Part shown: one piece after another, positions 1 to 8,120 of the stretch | Numbering within the stretch: position 1 is the first letter of the stretch | Layout: every line of letters starts with the position of its first letter | Source of the DNA: an uncultured Clostridia bacterium | Lineage (GTDB): Bacteria > Bacillota > Clostridia > Christensenellales > UBA1242 | DNA: 64,000 bases | Reading direction: 5' to 3' | Assembly (NCBI GenBank): GCA_934747885.1 | Contig: CAKVHE010000001.1 | Location: forward strand, 62,001-126,000 | Position numbers and translations under genes: made by a program | Notes under the pieces: model-generated | The model's input: the letters and a program-made list of their open reading frames with translations, nothing else | Database searches by the model: none | What the model was told of the DNA's origin: nothing

Positions 1-295
1 TTTTGTCTAGGGTTTCTTCTTTTTGACGCAAGCGGTTTTCAAATCTTGTAAGCTCCGCTCTTTGTTCTTTTAGTTCGTCTTCGGCTTGCGTTTTCATTTT
101 TAAAAGCTGTTCTTTTGATTCAATCTCAAATTCTTTACGCAAAACTTTGACTTCTGCGCGGGCTTCGTCGAGCAATTTGGTTGAATTTTCTTTGGCTTGT
201 TTGTACTGCTTTTTACTAACAAAATGGTAGTAACAAAATAAGCCGGCAGATGCCAAAAATAAAACGCTACCGATAATAATTAAAGCTATTCCCAT
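1..295 (-). CDS. rny: Ribonuclease Y, N-terminal part (cut by window edge)
   Basis: RNase Y is the membrane-anchored endonuclease that starts mRNA decay in many Bacillota. Only the first ~98 residues are in the window. They show one N-terminal membrane segment (about residues 2-20, ending in a Tyr-Tyr-His stretch) followed by a charged coiled coil rich in Lys, Glu and Arg, ending in the family's RFENRLRQKEETLDK-type stretch. The KH and HD domains lie beyond the edge. ATG at 295 is preceded by a strong AAGGAGGT site and a good promoter. Position directly downstream of recA matches the Bacillus order recA...rny. Identification rests on the anchor, coiled coil and synteny. Confidence 0.9.
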   Translation of the reverse strand, partial: MGIALIIIGSVLFLASAGLFCYYHFVSKKQYKQAKENSTKLLDEARAEVKVLRKEFEIESKEQLLKMKTQAEDELKEQRAELTRFENRLRQKEETLDK

Positions 296-376
296 TTTTA
301 CCTCCTTTTTATTTTTGCCTTGTTGGCGTTAAAATTTTTTAGTTTGTTGAACAAAAAAAATTTGTCCCACAAAATT

Positions 377-406
377 ATTTTAACACCTTAAAAACCACGT
401 TGTCAA
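377..406 (-). promoter_or_regulatory. Promoter of rny
   Basis: Minus-strand TTGACA (401-406), 18-base spacer, TAAAAT (377-382), upstream of the rny start at 295. It lies after the recA terminator, so rny has its own transcription start. Confidence 0.7.
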
Positions 407-411
407 GGAAA

Positions 412-458
412 AACGCAAAAAACAAAAATCTCACAAAAGGCTTGCCTTTGCGAGATTT
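412..458 (-). terminator. Intrinsic terminator of recA
   Basis: Downstream of the recA stop. The minus strand reads a hairpin with AAATCTC / GAGATTT at the base and AAAGG / CCTTT near the loop (426-458), followed by a T-rich run (TTTGTTTTTTG). Confidence 0.75.
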
Positions 459-475
459 CTTAAAATTTAAAACAA

Positions 476-1483
476 TTATTTGGCGCGGATTTCTTGTTCT
501 ATTTCGGCACAAAGTTCTGGATTGTTGGCCAAGTAATTGCGTGCATTTTCTTTGCCTTGACCAATTTTGTCGCCTTTGTAAGCAAACCACGAGCCACTCT
601 TTTCTATTACGCCAGCGTCTACACCCATATCAATTAGGCAGCCTTCTTTGCTAACGCCAACGCCATAAATAATGTCAAATTCGGCTTGTTTGAATGGAGG
701 TGCAAGTTTGTTTTTTACTACCTTTACACGAGTGCGGTTACCTACGCTGTCTGAGCCGTCTTTAAGTGTGTCAATTTTGCGAACATCCAAACGAATACTT
801 GCGTAAAATTTAAGCGCTTTACCACCCGGTGTGGTTTCTGGCGAGCCAAACATTACACCCACTTTTTCACGCAGTTGGTTGATAAATACTACACAAGTTT
901 TAGTTTTGTTGGTTATACCAGCAAGTTTACGCAACGCTTGCGACATTAAACGCGCTTGCAAACCCACGTGCGAATCACCCATTTCACCTTCTATTTCGGC
1001 TTTTGGAGTTAGCGCAGCAACCGAGTCGATAACAATAATATCTAGTGCGCCTGAGTGAACCAATTGGTCAACAATTTCTAGCGCTTGTTCACCGTTGTCT
1101 GGTTGCGACACATACAAATTTTTTAAATCTACCCCCAAGCGTTGAGCGTAGGTTGGGTCTAGCGCGTGTTCTGCGTCAATAAACGCAGCCGTGCCACCCA
1201 ATTTTTGCGCTTCTGCAATCATGTGCAACGATACGGTGGTTTTGCCAGAAGATTCTGGTCCGTATATTTCAATAATTCTGCCACGAGGCACCCCACCAAT
1301 GCCAAGTGCTAAATCTAGCGCCAAACAGCCGGTTGGAATAACCTCAATGTTGCGATTTACATCTTCGTCCCCAAGTCGCATAATGGAGCCCTTGCCGTGT
1401 TGCTTTTCTATTTGAGCAATAACCTCATCTAGGGCTTTTTGTTTTGCGCCAATAACTTTTTCGTCTTTTGCTTCCTTTGCCAT
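476..1483 (-). CDS. recA: Recombinase RecA
   Basis: ATP-dependent DNA strand-exchange protein for homologous recombination and co-protease for LexA cleavage in the SOS response. The 335-residue protein is slightly shorter than the usual ~345-350, mainly because of a short C-terminal tail. The Walker A motif GPESSGKT is at residues 75-82, and the L2 region contains the conserved GGKALKFYAS stretch. ATG at 1483 follows a CTAGGAG-type site. It is flanked by pgsA upstream and rny downstream, as in Bacillus, but the cinA gene often found before recA is absent. Its promoter overlaps a LexA-like box, consistent with SOS control. Confidence 0.98.
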   Translation of the reverse strand: MAKEAKDEKVIGAKQKALDEVIAQIEKQHGKGSIMRLGDEDVNRNIEVIPTGCLALDLALGIGGVPRGRIIEIYGPESSGKTTVSLHMIAEAQKLGGTAAFIDAEHALDPTYAQRLGVDLKNLYVSQPDNGEQALEIVDQLVHSGALDIIVIDSVAALTPKAEIEGEMGDSHVGLQARLMSQALRKLAGITNKTKTCVVFINQLREKVGVMFGSPETTPGGKALKFYASIRLDVRKIDTLKDGSDSVGNRTRVKVVKNKLAPPFKQAEFDIIYGVGVSKEGCLIDMGVDAGVIEKSGSWFAYKGDKIGQGKENARNYLANNPELCAEIEQEIRAK

Positions 1484-1515
1484 TTTTGTTCTCCTAGTAT
1501 TTAATTTATGCTATA

Positions 1516-1545
1516 ATTATAGCACATATGTTCTATAAAATGCAA
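1516..1545 (-). promoter_or_regulatory. recA promoter with overlapping LexA (SOS) box
   Basis: Minus-strand TTGCAT (1540-1545), 18-base spacer, TATAAT (1516-1521) with an extended TGC just before the -10. The spacer holds GAACATATGTGC (1522-1533), one mismatch from the Bacillota LexA core GAAC-N4-GTTC. A repressor bound here would block the -10. The -10 is also half of the palindrome GCTATAATTATAGC. Confidence 0.65.
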
Positions 1546-1578
1546 CAAGTTTTCGAACAAATTTTTGAAAATTTGCCA

Positions 1579-1603
1579 AAAGTGGCAATGTTTTTGCCAC
1601 TTT
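1579..1603 (-). terminator. Terminator-like hairpin between pgsA and recA
   Basis: Perfect 10-bp stem AAAGTGGCAA / TTGCCACTTT with a 5-base loop, just after the pgsA stop. The following T-tract on the minus strand is short, so it may terminate weakly. It separates pgsA from the recA promoter. Confidence 0.55.
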
Positions 1604-1619
1604 ATTACACTTTTGTTTG

Positions 1620-2414
1620 TTATTTATTTGTTTTTGCTTTTGTTGCAGTTTTTGTTTTTGTAGCTTTTTTTACTGTCTTTTTTGCGAGTTCTCTTTCTTC
1701 TGCTTTTTGGTTTTCGGTTTCGGTTGGTTGCATGGTTACTGCCTCTTGAACCTCTGGTTGCTCTTTGGCTTTGGCCGCCTCATCGTCACCTACCGAAAAA
1801 ATTGAACTCCAATTATTTACGGTGTAATTAACGCAAGACAATACGGCAAGACCGGCACCAACTGCCAAAATTGATACGCCAAGTGTTAAAATATACTCTA
1901 TTGGCATTGCACCGATTTTTGCGCTGTCGCCCTCTGGCAAAACGCCTACAAGTGCAATATACAACATAATTACCACAATGGCTACATCAATAAAGATGGT
2001 TTTTAGCTTGCCATAAAAATCAGCCGCAATAACATTGCCTTTGCTTGCAGATATTTGGCGGATACCATTTATTAAAATATCGCGCAAAACCATAATTAGC
2101 AAAACCACAATTGCCACCCATTCTGGCTCTATTACGTGGCTAGTTGCAATTAAAATTAAACCCGCAGTCTGTAAAAATTTGTCTGCTAGCGAATCGGCTA
2201 GTTTGCCGAAATCGGTCACCAAGTTGTACTTGCGCGCAATATGACCATCAAGGATATCCGACAGTGATGCAATAATAAATAGCCCGAGCGCAACAAAGGT
2301 GCCTATCCCATTTTTGATTGGTAGTAAAAACATTACAATCATTAGTGGTGTACAAAATATCCTAAATAAAGATATTTGGTTTGGAATGTTTAAAATCTTT
2401 TGTTTCTTTTCCAT
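1620..2414 (-). CDS. pgsA: CDP-diacylglycerol--glycerol-3-phosphate 3-phosphatidyltransferase
   Basis: Membrane enzyme that makes phosphatidylglycerophosphate from CDP-diacylglycerol and glycerol-3-phosphate, the committed step to phosphatidylglycerol. The CDP-alcohol phosphotransferase signature is complete: D53, DG 56-57, AR 60-61, G70, D74 and D78. Several membrane segments follow. At 264 residues it is longer than the usual ~190, because the last ~55 residues form a charged cytoplasmic tail ending in repeated Lys/Thr/Ala. ATG at 2414 follows an AAAGGAGAT site. It lies 18 bases after rimO, probably in the same transcript, in the conserved pgsA-recA neighbourhood. Confidence 0.9.
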   Translation of the reverse strand: MEKKQKILNIPNQISLFRIFCTPLMIVMFLLPIKNGIGTFVALGLFIIASLSDILDGHIARKYNLVTDFGKLADSLADKFLQTAGLILIATSHVIEPEWVAIVVLLIMVLRDILINGIRQISASKGNVIAADFYGKLKTIFIDVAIVVIMLYIALVGVLPEGDSAKIGAMPIEYILTLGVSILAVGAGLAVLSCVNYTVNNWSSIFSVGDDEAAKAKEQPEVQEAVTMQPTETENQKAEERELAKKTVKKATKTKTATKAKTNK

Positions 2415-2432
2415 TTTTATCTCCTTTTTTAT

Positions 2433-3782
2433 TTATTCGGTTACCACACCGATTAAATCATAGCCATTGGTTTTGGTAATTTTTACCGTGTAAAAATTGC
2501 CCACATCTACCGGCATATTTGGCGAAGTAAAGTAAGTTATGCCGTCAATTTCGGGGCTTTGCGCCTCAGTGCGACCATAAAACATACCTTTGTCGTAGTC
2601 TATGCCCTCGTATAATACCGTTTGTTTGGTGCCACGCAACTTTTTGATGTTTGCATTTGCAACTTTTTTTTGCGTCATGGCAGCTTTTAAAAGCCTTTTA
2701 CGTTTGGTTATCTCGCTAACTTGGTTTTCCATTCTGCCAGCGACCGTGCCTTCTTCTTTGGAGTACATAAAAAAGCCTACATTTTCTAGTTTAAACTCTT
2801 TTAAAAAGCCAATCAGTTCGGCAAATTGTTCCTTGGTTTCGCCCGGGAACCCAACCATAAAGGTTGAACGTATGGTAATTTGTGGAATTTCATCGCGAAG
2901 TTTTTTTATTAGCAGTTCAATTTGCGCGCGAGTTACTTTGCGGTTCATTGCCTTTAAAACCGGATCACTGATGTGTTGAAGTGGAATATCTATATATTTG
3001 CAAACTTTGTCGTTGGTTTTTATTTCGTAAATTAAATCGTCGTCGACGTTTTCTGGATAGCAATACAATAGTCGTATCCACTTTAAGTCTTCAATTTTGC
3101 TAAGGTCATGCAAGAGTTCTGGCAATGAGTTTTTGCCATACAAATCTGAGCCGTAACGCGTTATATCCTGTGCCACCAAAATAAGTTCTTTGGCTCCGCT
3201 TTTAACAAGATCGCGCGCTTCTGCCAAAATGCTTTCTTTTACGCGTGAGCGATATCTGCCGCGAATAAATGGTATGGTGCAATAGGAACAAAAATTGTCA
3301 CAACCATCGGCAATTTTGATGTAGGCTGTGTGTGGCATGGTGGTAATTAGTCTGCCCTCTTCTATGCAATCTACCACGGCGGGCGAATCATTTTTGTGAA
3401 TTTTTTCGCCATTTTTAAAAAATTCGCTTAGCATTTTTGGTAGGCTTTTATACTCGTTTGTGCCAATAAAAATGTCTACATCTGGGTAATTTAGCAGCAA
3501 ATCTTTCATACGGTTTTGTGGGTAGCACCCCGAAACTACCAAGCACTTGGTTTTGCCGTTTTGTTTTACGGCAAGCATTTCGGCAATAGTGTCTTCTGAT
3601 TCTTTTCTTGCTTGGCTTATAAAAGCGCAAGTGTTAATTACAATAATATCCGCCTCGGCAGGGTCAGCCGTAAAGCCGTAGCCCGCCTCTTTTAGTAGCG
3701 TCATCATGTTTTCGGTGTCTACGCGGTTTTTATCGCATCCAAGTGATACCACACCCACCAATTTTTTTGTTTGTTCTTCCAT
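2433..3782 (-). CDS. rimO: Ribosomal protein S12 methylthiotransferase RimO
   Basis: Radical-SAM enzyme that adds a methylthio group to a conserved aspartate of ribosomal protein S12. The protein is 449 residues, normal for the family. The N-terminal methylthiotransferase domain opens with SLGCDKNRVD (residues 13-22), which distinguishes RimO from the tRNA enzyme MiaB. The radical-SAM cluster motif CDNFCSYC lies near residue 160, and a TRAM-type domain forms the C-terminus. It sits between ftsK and pgsA on the same strand, with 41 and 18 bases of spacing, so co-transcription is likely. Confidence 0.93.
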   Translation of the reverse strand: MEEQTKKLVGVVSLGCDKNRVDTENMMTLLKEAGYGFTADPAEADIIVINTCAFISQARKESEDTIAEMLAVKQNGKTKCLVVSGCYPQNRMKDLLLNYPDVDIFIGTNEYKSLPKMLSEFFKNGEKIHKNDSPAVVDCIEEGRLITTMPHTAYIKIADGCDNFCSYCTIPFIRGRYRSRVKESILAEARDLVKSGAKELILVAQDITRYGSDLYGKNSLPELLHDLSKIEDLKWIRLLYCYPENVDDDLIYEIKTNDKVCKYIDIPLQHISDPVLKAMNRKVTRAQIELLIKKLRDEIPQITIRSTFMVGFPGETKEQFAELIGFLKEFKLENVGFFMYSKEEGTVAGRMENQVSEITKRKRLLKAAMTQKKVANANIKKLRGTKQTVLYEGIDYDKGMFYGRTEAQSPEIDGITYFTSPNMPVDVGNFYTVKITKTNGYDLIGVVTE

Positions 3783-3823
3783 TGTCTATCCTTATATACA
3801 TATTAAGCAGAAAATTTTTAATT

Positions 3824-6739
3824 TTAATATCCGTTTGGAATGTCGTCTTTGTTGCCAAACATTTCTTCAAACTGTTCGTTTGTTATGTAAACTGTGCGCA
3901 GTTTGCTGCCATTGCCCGGCGAGATAAAGCCCGCAAGTTCCATTTGGTCAATAATTCGCGCCGCACGAGCATAGCCAACTCTAAATCGACGTTGAATCAT
4001 GTTTATGCTTGCACCGCCGGTATCCATACAAAGTTTTAGGGCTTGTGGCATTAGTTCGTCAAAGTCGTTGTTATTTCTATCGTTTGAGCCCTCATCTACT
4101 TGAACTTCTTCTTTTTTGTCTGACATAATTTCCTTCTCTATTTCTTCATCAAAATAACATTCGTTGTTTTCTTTTATGTATTTTATAACTCTTCTTACTT
4201 CGTCCATGGTCATAAAACCACCTTGCAAACGCACGTTAACGTTGGAGTCTTGCGCGGACAAAAGCATATCACCTGCGCCAAGTAGTTTTTCAGCGCCACC
4301 TTCGTCCAAAATGGTACGAGAGTCGACATAGCTTGATAGCGAAAACGCAATACGGGTTGGCAAGTTGTTTTTGATGGTACCAGTAACAACGTCGGTTGAT
4401 GGACGCTGAGTGGCAATTACCATATGAATACCACTTGCACGGCCAAGTTGTGCAATACGTTGAATTTTTTCTTCTACCTCGCGCTTGCCGACCATCATAA
4501 GTTCAGCAAGTTCATCAATAACAATAACAATGTAAGGCAGTTGTTCTTCTTCGCCGTTTTTTACCAGCGATGAATGGTTAAAGTCCTCAATGTTTTGGTA
4601 GGCATGTTCTTTTAGCAGGTCGTAACGTCTTTCCATTTCTTTTACCGCCCAACCGAGAGCGTTTATGGCTTTATCACATTCGCAAACGGTGTTTGGAAGC
4701 ATCATGTGCGGCATTCCGCTATAACCAGAAAATTCTACGCGCTTTGGGTCAATTATGATAAATCTTAGTTGTTTTGGCGAAGATTTGAACATTAAGCCCA
4801 AAATTAAACTATGCATAAAGATACTTTTACCAGAACCGGTAGCACCCGCAATAAGCAAGTGCACCATTTTTGGTAAAGATTTTACTACTACCTCACCCGA
4901 AATATTTTTACCAATAGCAACTGGCAAAGCAGCGGTTGAAGAAGTAAATTCTTTGCTTTCCAAAAGTTCTCTTAAACCGACTTTGGAGCGAACATCGTTT
5001 GGAACTTCAACACCGACAGCGTTTTTACCCAAAATTGGCGCTTCAATACGCACACCGTTTTTGGAGCGCATTGCCGCCGCAATATCGCTATCAAAGCCAA
5101 GTATACGCTTTACCGAAACACCAAACGGCATGGTAAGTTCGTACTGAGTTACCGCCGGCCCACGAGTTACCGCGCTTACTTTTGCATCAATTTTGAAACT
5201 GCTTAGCACTTTTTCCAAATCGCGCGAGCGTTGTTCGTAGTTGCCGCCATAGGTGGAAATATCGTCCGAATTGTTTTCAAGCAGTGACGTTGGTGGTGCG
5301 TTGTATTTGTAATCTTTTTCTTGAATATAAAACTTTGGTTTTGCCATAATTGGCATTTTTAGTTGTTCGTTTTCACGCCTTGGGTTTATGCCAAAATTTT
5401 CTTGTCTGCGAGAGGTGTAGTCTTGGCGGGACAAGTTTTCACGCGGGATACTTTGTCTGCGTTCGGTTCTTTCGGCATCCAAGTTTCCCAGCGTTGAAAA
5501 GTTAAAGGCATTATTTTCTGGAACCTCTTCGTCTTCCGGTTCAGCCTCCTCATCGCCCGCTGACGTATTGTTCAAAAAGTCAAAGGCGCTAGTGTTTGGC
5601 GCGGCAAACGCGCTACTATCTGCGTCAACACTCTCCGTTTCTTCTTCCGCGCTTTCCGCATCATCTAGCAAATTGGCGGTTGGTGCAAAATAGTTATCTT
5701 CAGGCTCGGCGCCAGCGTCCGCATCTTGCTTTTTATCGTCAAACGGCGAATCGAAAAGTTTTGGCGAATATTTATAATTTATATACTCGTTTGGCGAAGA
5801 AAACTTGCCGGTATCAAATTTGGAATTGGCTTTTTCGTCCAAAGCCAAAGTTGGCTCTTCTTCCTCTTTTTTGTAACTAGCATAATCTGCGCCGCCATAA
5901 AGCACCTTCATGGCTTTTTCGGTTGGCGACAAATTGTCTTCCGGTTCCGGTTCGGTGTAACGCTGTTTTGGCTCGCCGGTGTTGTCGTCAATTATGCTGT
6001 TTGGCGAAAAATTGTAAGCGTTGTCTTCCGTTTTTGCGTCAGGACTATAAAGCCCAACATAACTGCTGTCACGCGTTTTGGTTGGTGGCGCTTCGCCTAC
6101 TTCGGCGCCTTGCAAACCGCTTGCAATGGTATCACCCGATTGCGCGCTAGACAAATAGTTGGTTTCGTTGCGTGCATAACTGTTTTTGCGGCTAAGCGAA
6201 GCCTCGTAAAAACTTTTTATGTTTATGTAATAATCTATAGTTAGTGACAAAAATACTACCAGCCCAATTGCAAACACAATGCTACTAGCAATTTTACCAA
6301 TTAGACCAATAAATAGGTAACAAATGGTGCCCAAAACCACCCCACCCACCGTTATGCCGTAGGTTTGAGTGTAAGTATGTTTAAGATATTCGCCAAACGC
6401 GGAATAATCGGTTACTTTGAGAGAATTTAATATCGCACCCGAAAAAATGGTATGCAGCAAAAGCGCCAAACACAGCACAGACATACCAAGATAAACGGCG
6501 TTTTTGCGTTCCATAGTAAATTCAAAATTTTTGTACATGGCAAGCCCCAAAAGCACGCCAAACAAACACATTGGGAAAAATATTAGCCCAAATGTGCCAA
6601 GAAAAAATTTACTAATTGCAAACTTTGGCGCCACCAAACATAGTGTCGCCATTACAAGCATTGCAAACACCAGTACCAGTCCTATTTTTTTGCTGGCACC
6701 CGACTTTTTTCGCTGTCTTGAATTACTATAACTACCCAC
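3824..6739 (-). CDS. ftsK: DNA translocase FtsK/SpoIIIE
   Basis: Hexameric ATP-driven DNA pump that clears chromosomes from the division septum; in spore formers the SpoIIIE version moves DNA into the forespore. The 971-residue protein has four to five N-terminal membrane segments (to about residue 175), a ~270-residue acidic, disordered linker, and the motor with Walker A AGATGSGKS near residue 630. A C-terminal winged-helix gamma domain for KOPS/SRS recognition begins around residue 900. The start is GTG at 6739, preceded by AAGGAGAG. It lies in the ftsK / M16 peptidase / pgsA / recA neighbourhood. FtsK and SpoIIIE cannot be separated from sequence alone. Confidence 0.94.
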   Translation of the reverse strand: MGSYSNSRQRKKSGASKKIGLVLVFAMLVMATLCLVAPKFAISKFFLGTFGLIFFPMCLFGVLLGLAMYKNFEFTMERKNAVYLGMSVLCLALLLHTIFSGAILNSLKVTDYSAFGEYLKHTYTQTYGITVGGVVLGTICYLFIGLIGKIASSIVFAIGLVVFLSLTIDYYINIKSFYEASLSRKNSYARNETNYLSSAQSGDTIASGLQGAEVGEAPPTKTRDSSYVGLYSPDAKTEDNAYNFSPNSIIDDNTGEPKQRYTEPEPEDNLSPTEKAMKVLYGGADYASYKKEEEEPTLALDEKANSKFDTGKFSSPNEYINYKYSPKLFDSPFDDKKQDADAGAEPEDNYFAPTANLLDDAESAEEETESVDADSSAFAAPNTSAFDFLNNTSAGDEEAEPEDEEVPENNAFNFSTLGNLDAERTERRQSIPRENLSRQDYTSRRQENFGINPRRENEQLKMPIMAKPKFYIQEKDYKYNAPPTSLLENNSDDISTYGGNYEQRSRDLEKVLSSFKIDAKVSAVTRGPAVTQYELTMPFGVSVKRILGFDSDIAAAMRSKNGVRIEAPILGKNAVGVEVPNDVRSKVGLRELLESKEFTSSTAALPVAIGKNISGEVVVKSLPKMVHLLIAGATGSGKSIFMHSLILGLMFKSSPKQLRFIIIDPKRVEFSGYSGMPHMMLPNTVCECDKAINALGWAVKEMERRYDLLKEHAYQNIEDFNHSSLVKNGEEEQLPYIVIVIDELAELMMVGKREVEEKIQRIAQLGRASGIHMVIATQRPSTDVVTGTIKNNLPTRIAFSLSSYVDSRTILDEGGAEKLLGAGDMLLSAQDSNVNVRLQGGFMTMDEVRRVIKYIKENNECYFDEEIEKEIMSDKKEEVQVDEGSNDRNNNDFDELMPQALKLCMDTGGASINMIQRRFRVGYARAARIIDQMELAGFISPGNGSKLRTVYITNEQFEEMFGNKDDIPNGY

Positions 6740-6765
6740 GCGAGATTATTCTCTCCTTCCTTAAT

Positions 6766-6795
6766 ATTTTAACATACTTATTTTGTTTTGTACAA
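6766..6795 (-). promoter_or_regulatory. Promoter of ftsK
   Basis: Minus-strand TTGTAC (6790-6795), 18-base spacer, TAAAAT (6766-6771), followed by an AAGGAGAG ribosome binding site and the GTG start of ftsK. Confidence 0.5.
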
Positions 6796-6838
6796 ATACT
6801 TTTAAGTGCCTTTTGTCGTTATTTTTCCACTAGTATGG

Positions 6839-8101
6839 TTAGTTTTTGTACTCATTTATAAAGTCTAAATTCATTTTTGACTTATTGCCCACATACGAAA
6901 CACACGCCTTGGATAACTTTGCATATTTGCGGTAAACATCTTCACATTTTTCTTTGGTTAATGCCGCAATTTGGTCAATAAGTTCGTTCATATCAATAAT
7001 TTTACCGGTTATAAAATGATATTTTGCATGTATGGTTGGGTTGTCTTCCGCCATTTTCATACGATTTATTAGCATATTTTTTACTGCCACAAATTCCGCA
7101 TCGGTTACGCCAGAAGTAAGCACCTCATTTATTACATCAAACACCGCTTTGGTTGCCTTTTCGGCAAACTCGTTAGTGGTTGCAAAGTCTATTACGCTAA
7201 TGCCGTTATTTATATAAGTTACTTCTTCCGAAAAAATATTGTAGCAAAGCGACAATTTGTTGCGAAGGGTGCAAAACAATCTTGAATTCATTGACCCACC
7301 AAGTATTGCCGAAATAATGCCATAGGCAAAGCGCTCAATGGTGTTATATTTTGGCGCATTTAGCCCAATGCAAATATTGGCTTGCTCAATATCTTTTTTT
7401 GCAAAAACCTTTGCCGGCAAAAGTTCCATATTTTTTGAAAACTCTTTACGTTTATGCTTTTTGGCGCCAAACTGGTTTACAAAATATTTTTCCGCAAGCG
7501 CTTTTACCTCGTCAAACGTGTAATCACCAACCACGGCAATAGTGCAATTGCTAGCCGTGTAATGCGCGTTTTTGTAAGCAATTAAGTCTTCGCGCGTGAC
7601 CTTTTTTAATAGTTTTGGGTCACCTGCGATGCGGTTTGCGATACCCACCCCTTTGTAGCAATTTGCAATAAGATTGTCAAACACCAAACTCGTTGGATCA
7701 TCTAGGTGCATTTTTATTTCTTCCAGCACTACGCGTTTTTCGGCTTCAAGGGCTTTTTCTTCAAAGGTGCTATCAAAAAACATTTTTGACCAAAGTTCAA
7801 AGTTCTTTTCAAGTTTAGTCTTTGGAAAAGTAGATTTAAACACCGTAAATTCGGAGGACGTGCTGGCGTCCGGCGCGCTACTTTCCATCATAAAGGCGCC
7901 CGAAAGTTCTTCTTGGTTATACTCACTTGTACCCTTAAATAGTTCGTGTTCCAAAAGGTGCGACAAACCAAATTCGTCGGTTTCGTCTTCCGAACCTACC
8001 GCCATTTGAATTTTTAAACTCGCACCAAACCTATCCGGTGTTTGCTTTAAAATAAGCGACAAACCATTTGGATATTGCTTTTCTTGGCAAATATATTTCA
8101 T
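6839..8101 (-). CDS. M16-family zinc peptidase (YmfH-like)
   Basis: Predicted zinc metallopeptidase of the pitrilysin/processing-peptidase family. The inverted zinc motif HLLEH is intact at residues 48-52, with the expected downstream glutamate in an EEIKMHLDDP-type stretch about 75 residues later. The ATG at 8101 was chosen, giving 420 residues. An in-frame TTG at 8149 would add 16 residues but overlaps the upstream gene and lacks a good site. The gene lies 19 bases after the second, degenerate M16 gene. In Bacillus the equivalent pair ymfF-ymfH sits next to spoIIIE-pgsA-recA, as here. Substrates are unknown. Confidence 0.85.
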   Translation of the reverse strand: MKYICQEKQYPNGLSLILKQTPDRFGASLKIQMAVGSEDETDEFGLSHLLEHELFKGTSEYNQEELSGAFMMESSAPDASTSSEFTVFKSTFPKTKLEKNFELWSKMFFDSTFEEKALEAEKRVVLEEIKMHLDDPTSLVFDNLIANCYKGVGIANRIAGDPKLLKKVTREDLIAYKNAHYTASNCTIAVVGDYTFDEVKALAEKYFVNQFGAKKHKRKEFSKNMELLPAKVFAKKDIEQANICIGLNAPKYNTIERFAYGIISAILGGSMNSRLFCTLRNKLSLCYNIFSEEVTYINNGISVIDFATTNEFAEKATKAVFDVINEVLTSGVTDAEFVAVKNMLINRMKMAEDNPTIHAKYHFITGKIIDMNELIDQIAALTKEKCEDVYRKYAKLSKACVSYVGNKSKMNLDFINEYKN

Positions 8102-8120
8102 AATTAAATTATTACCTTCT

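Noticed and set aside
1553..1566. Second LexA box (CGAACAAATTTTTG) upstream of recA
   Set aside because: Only one half-site matches GAAC; the other half does not resemble GTTC.
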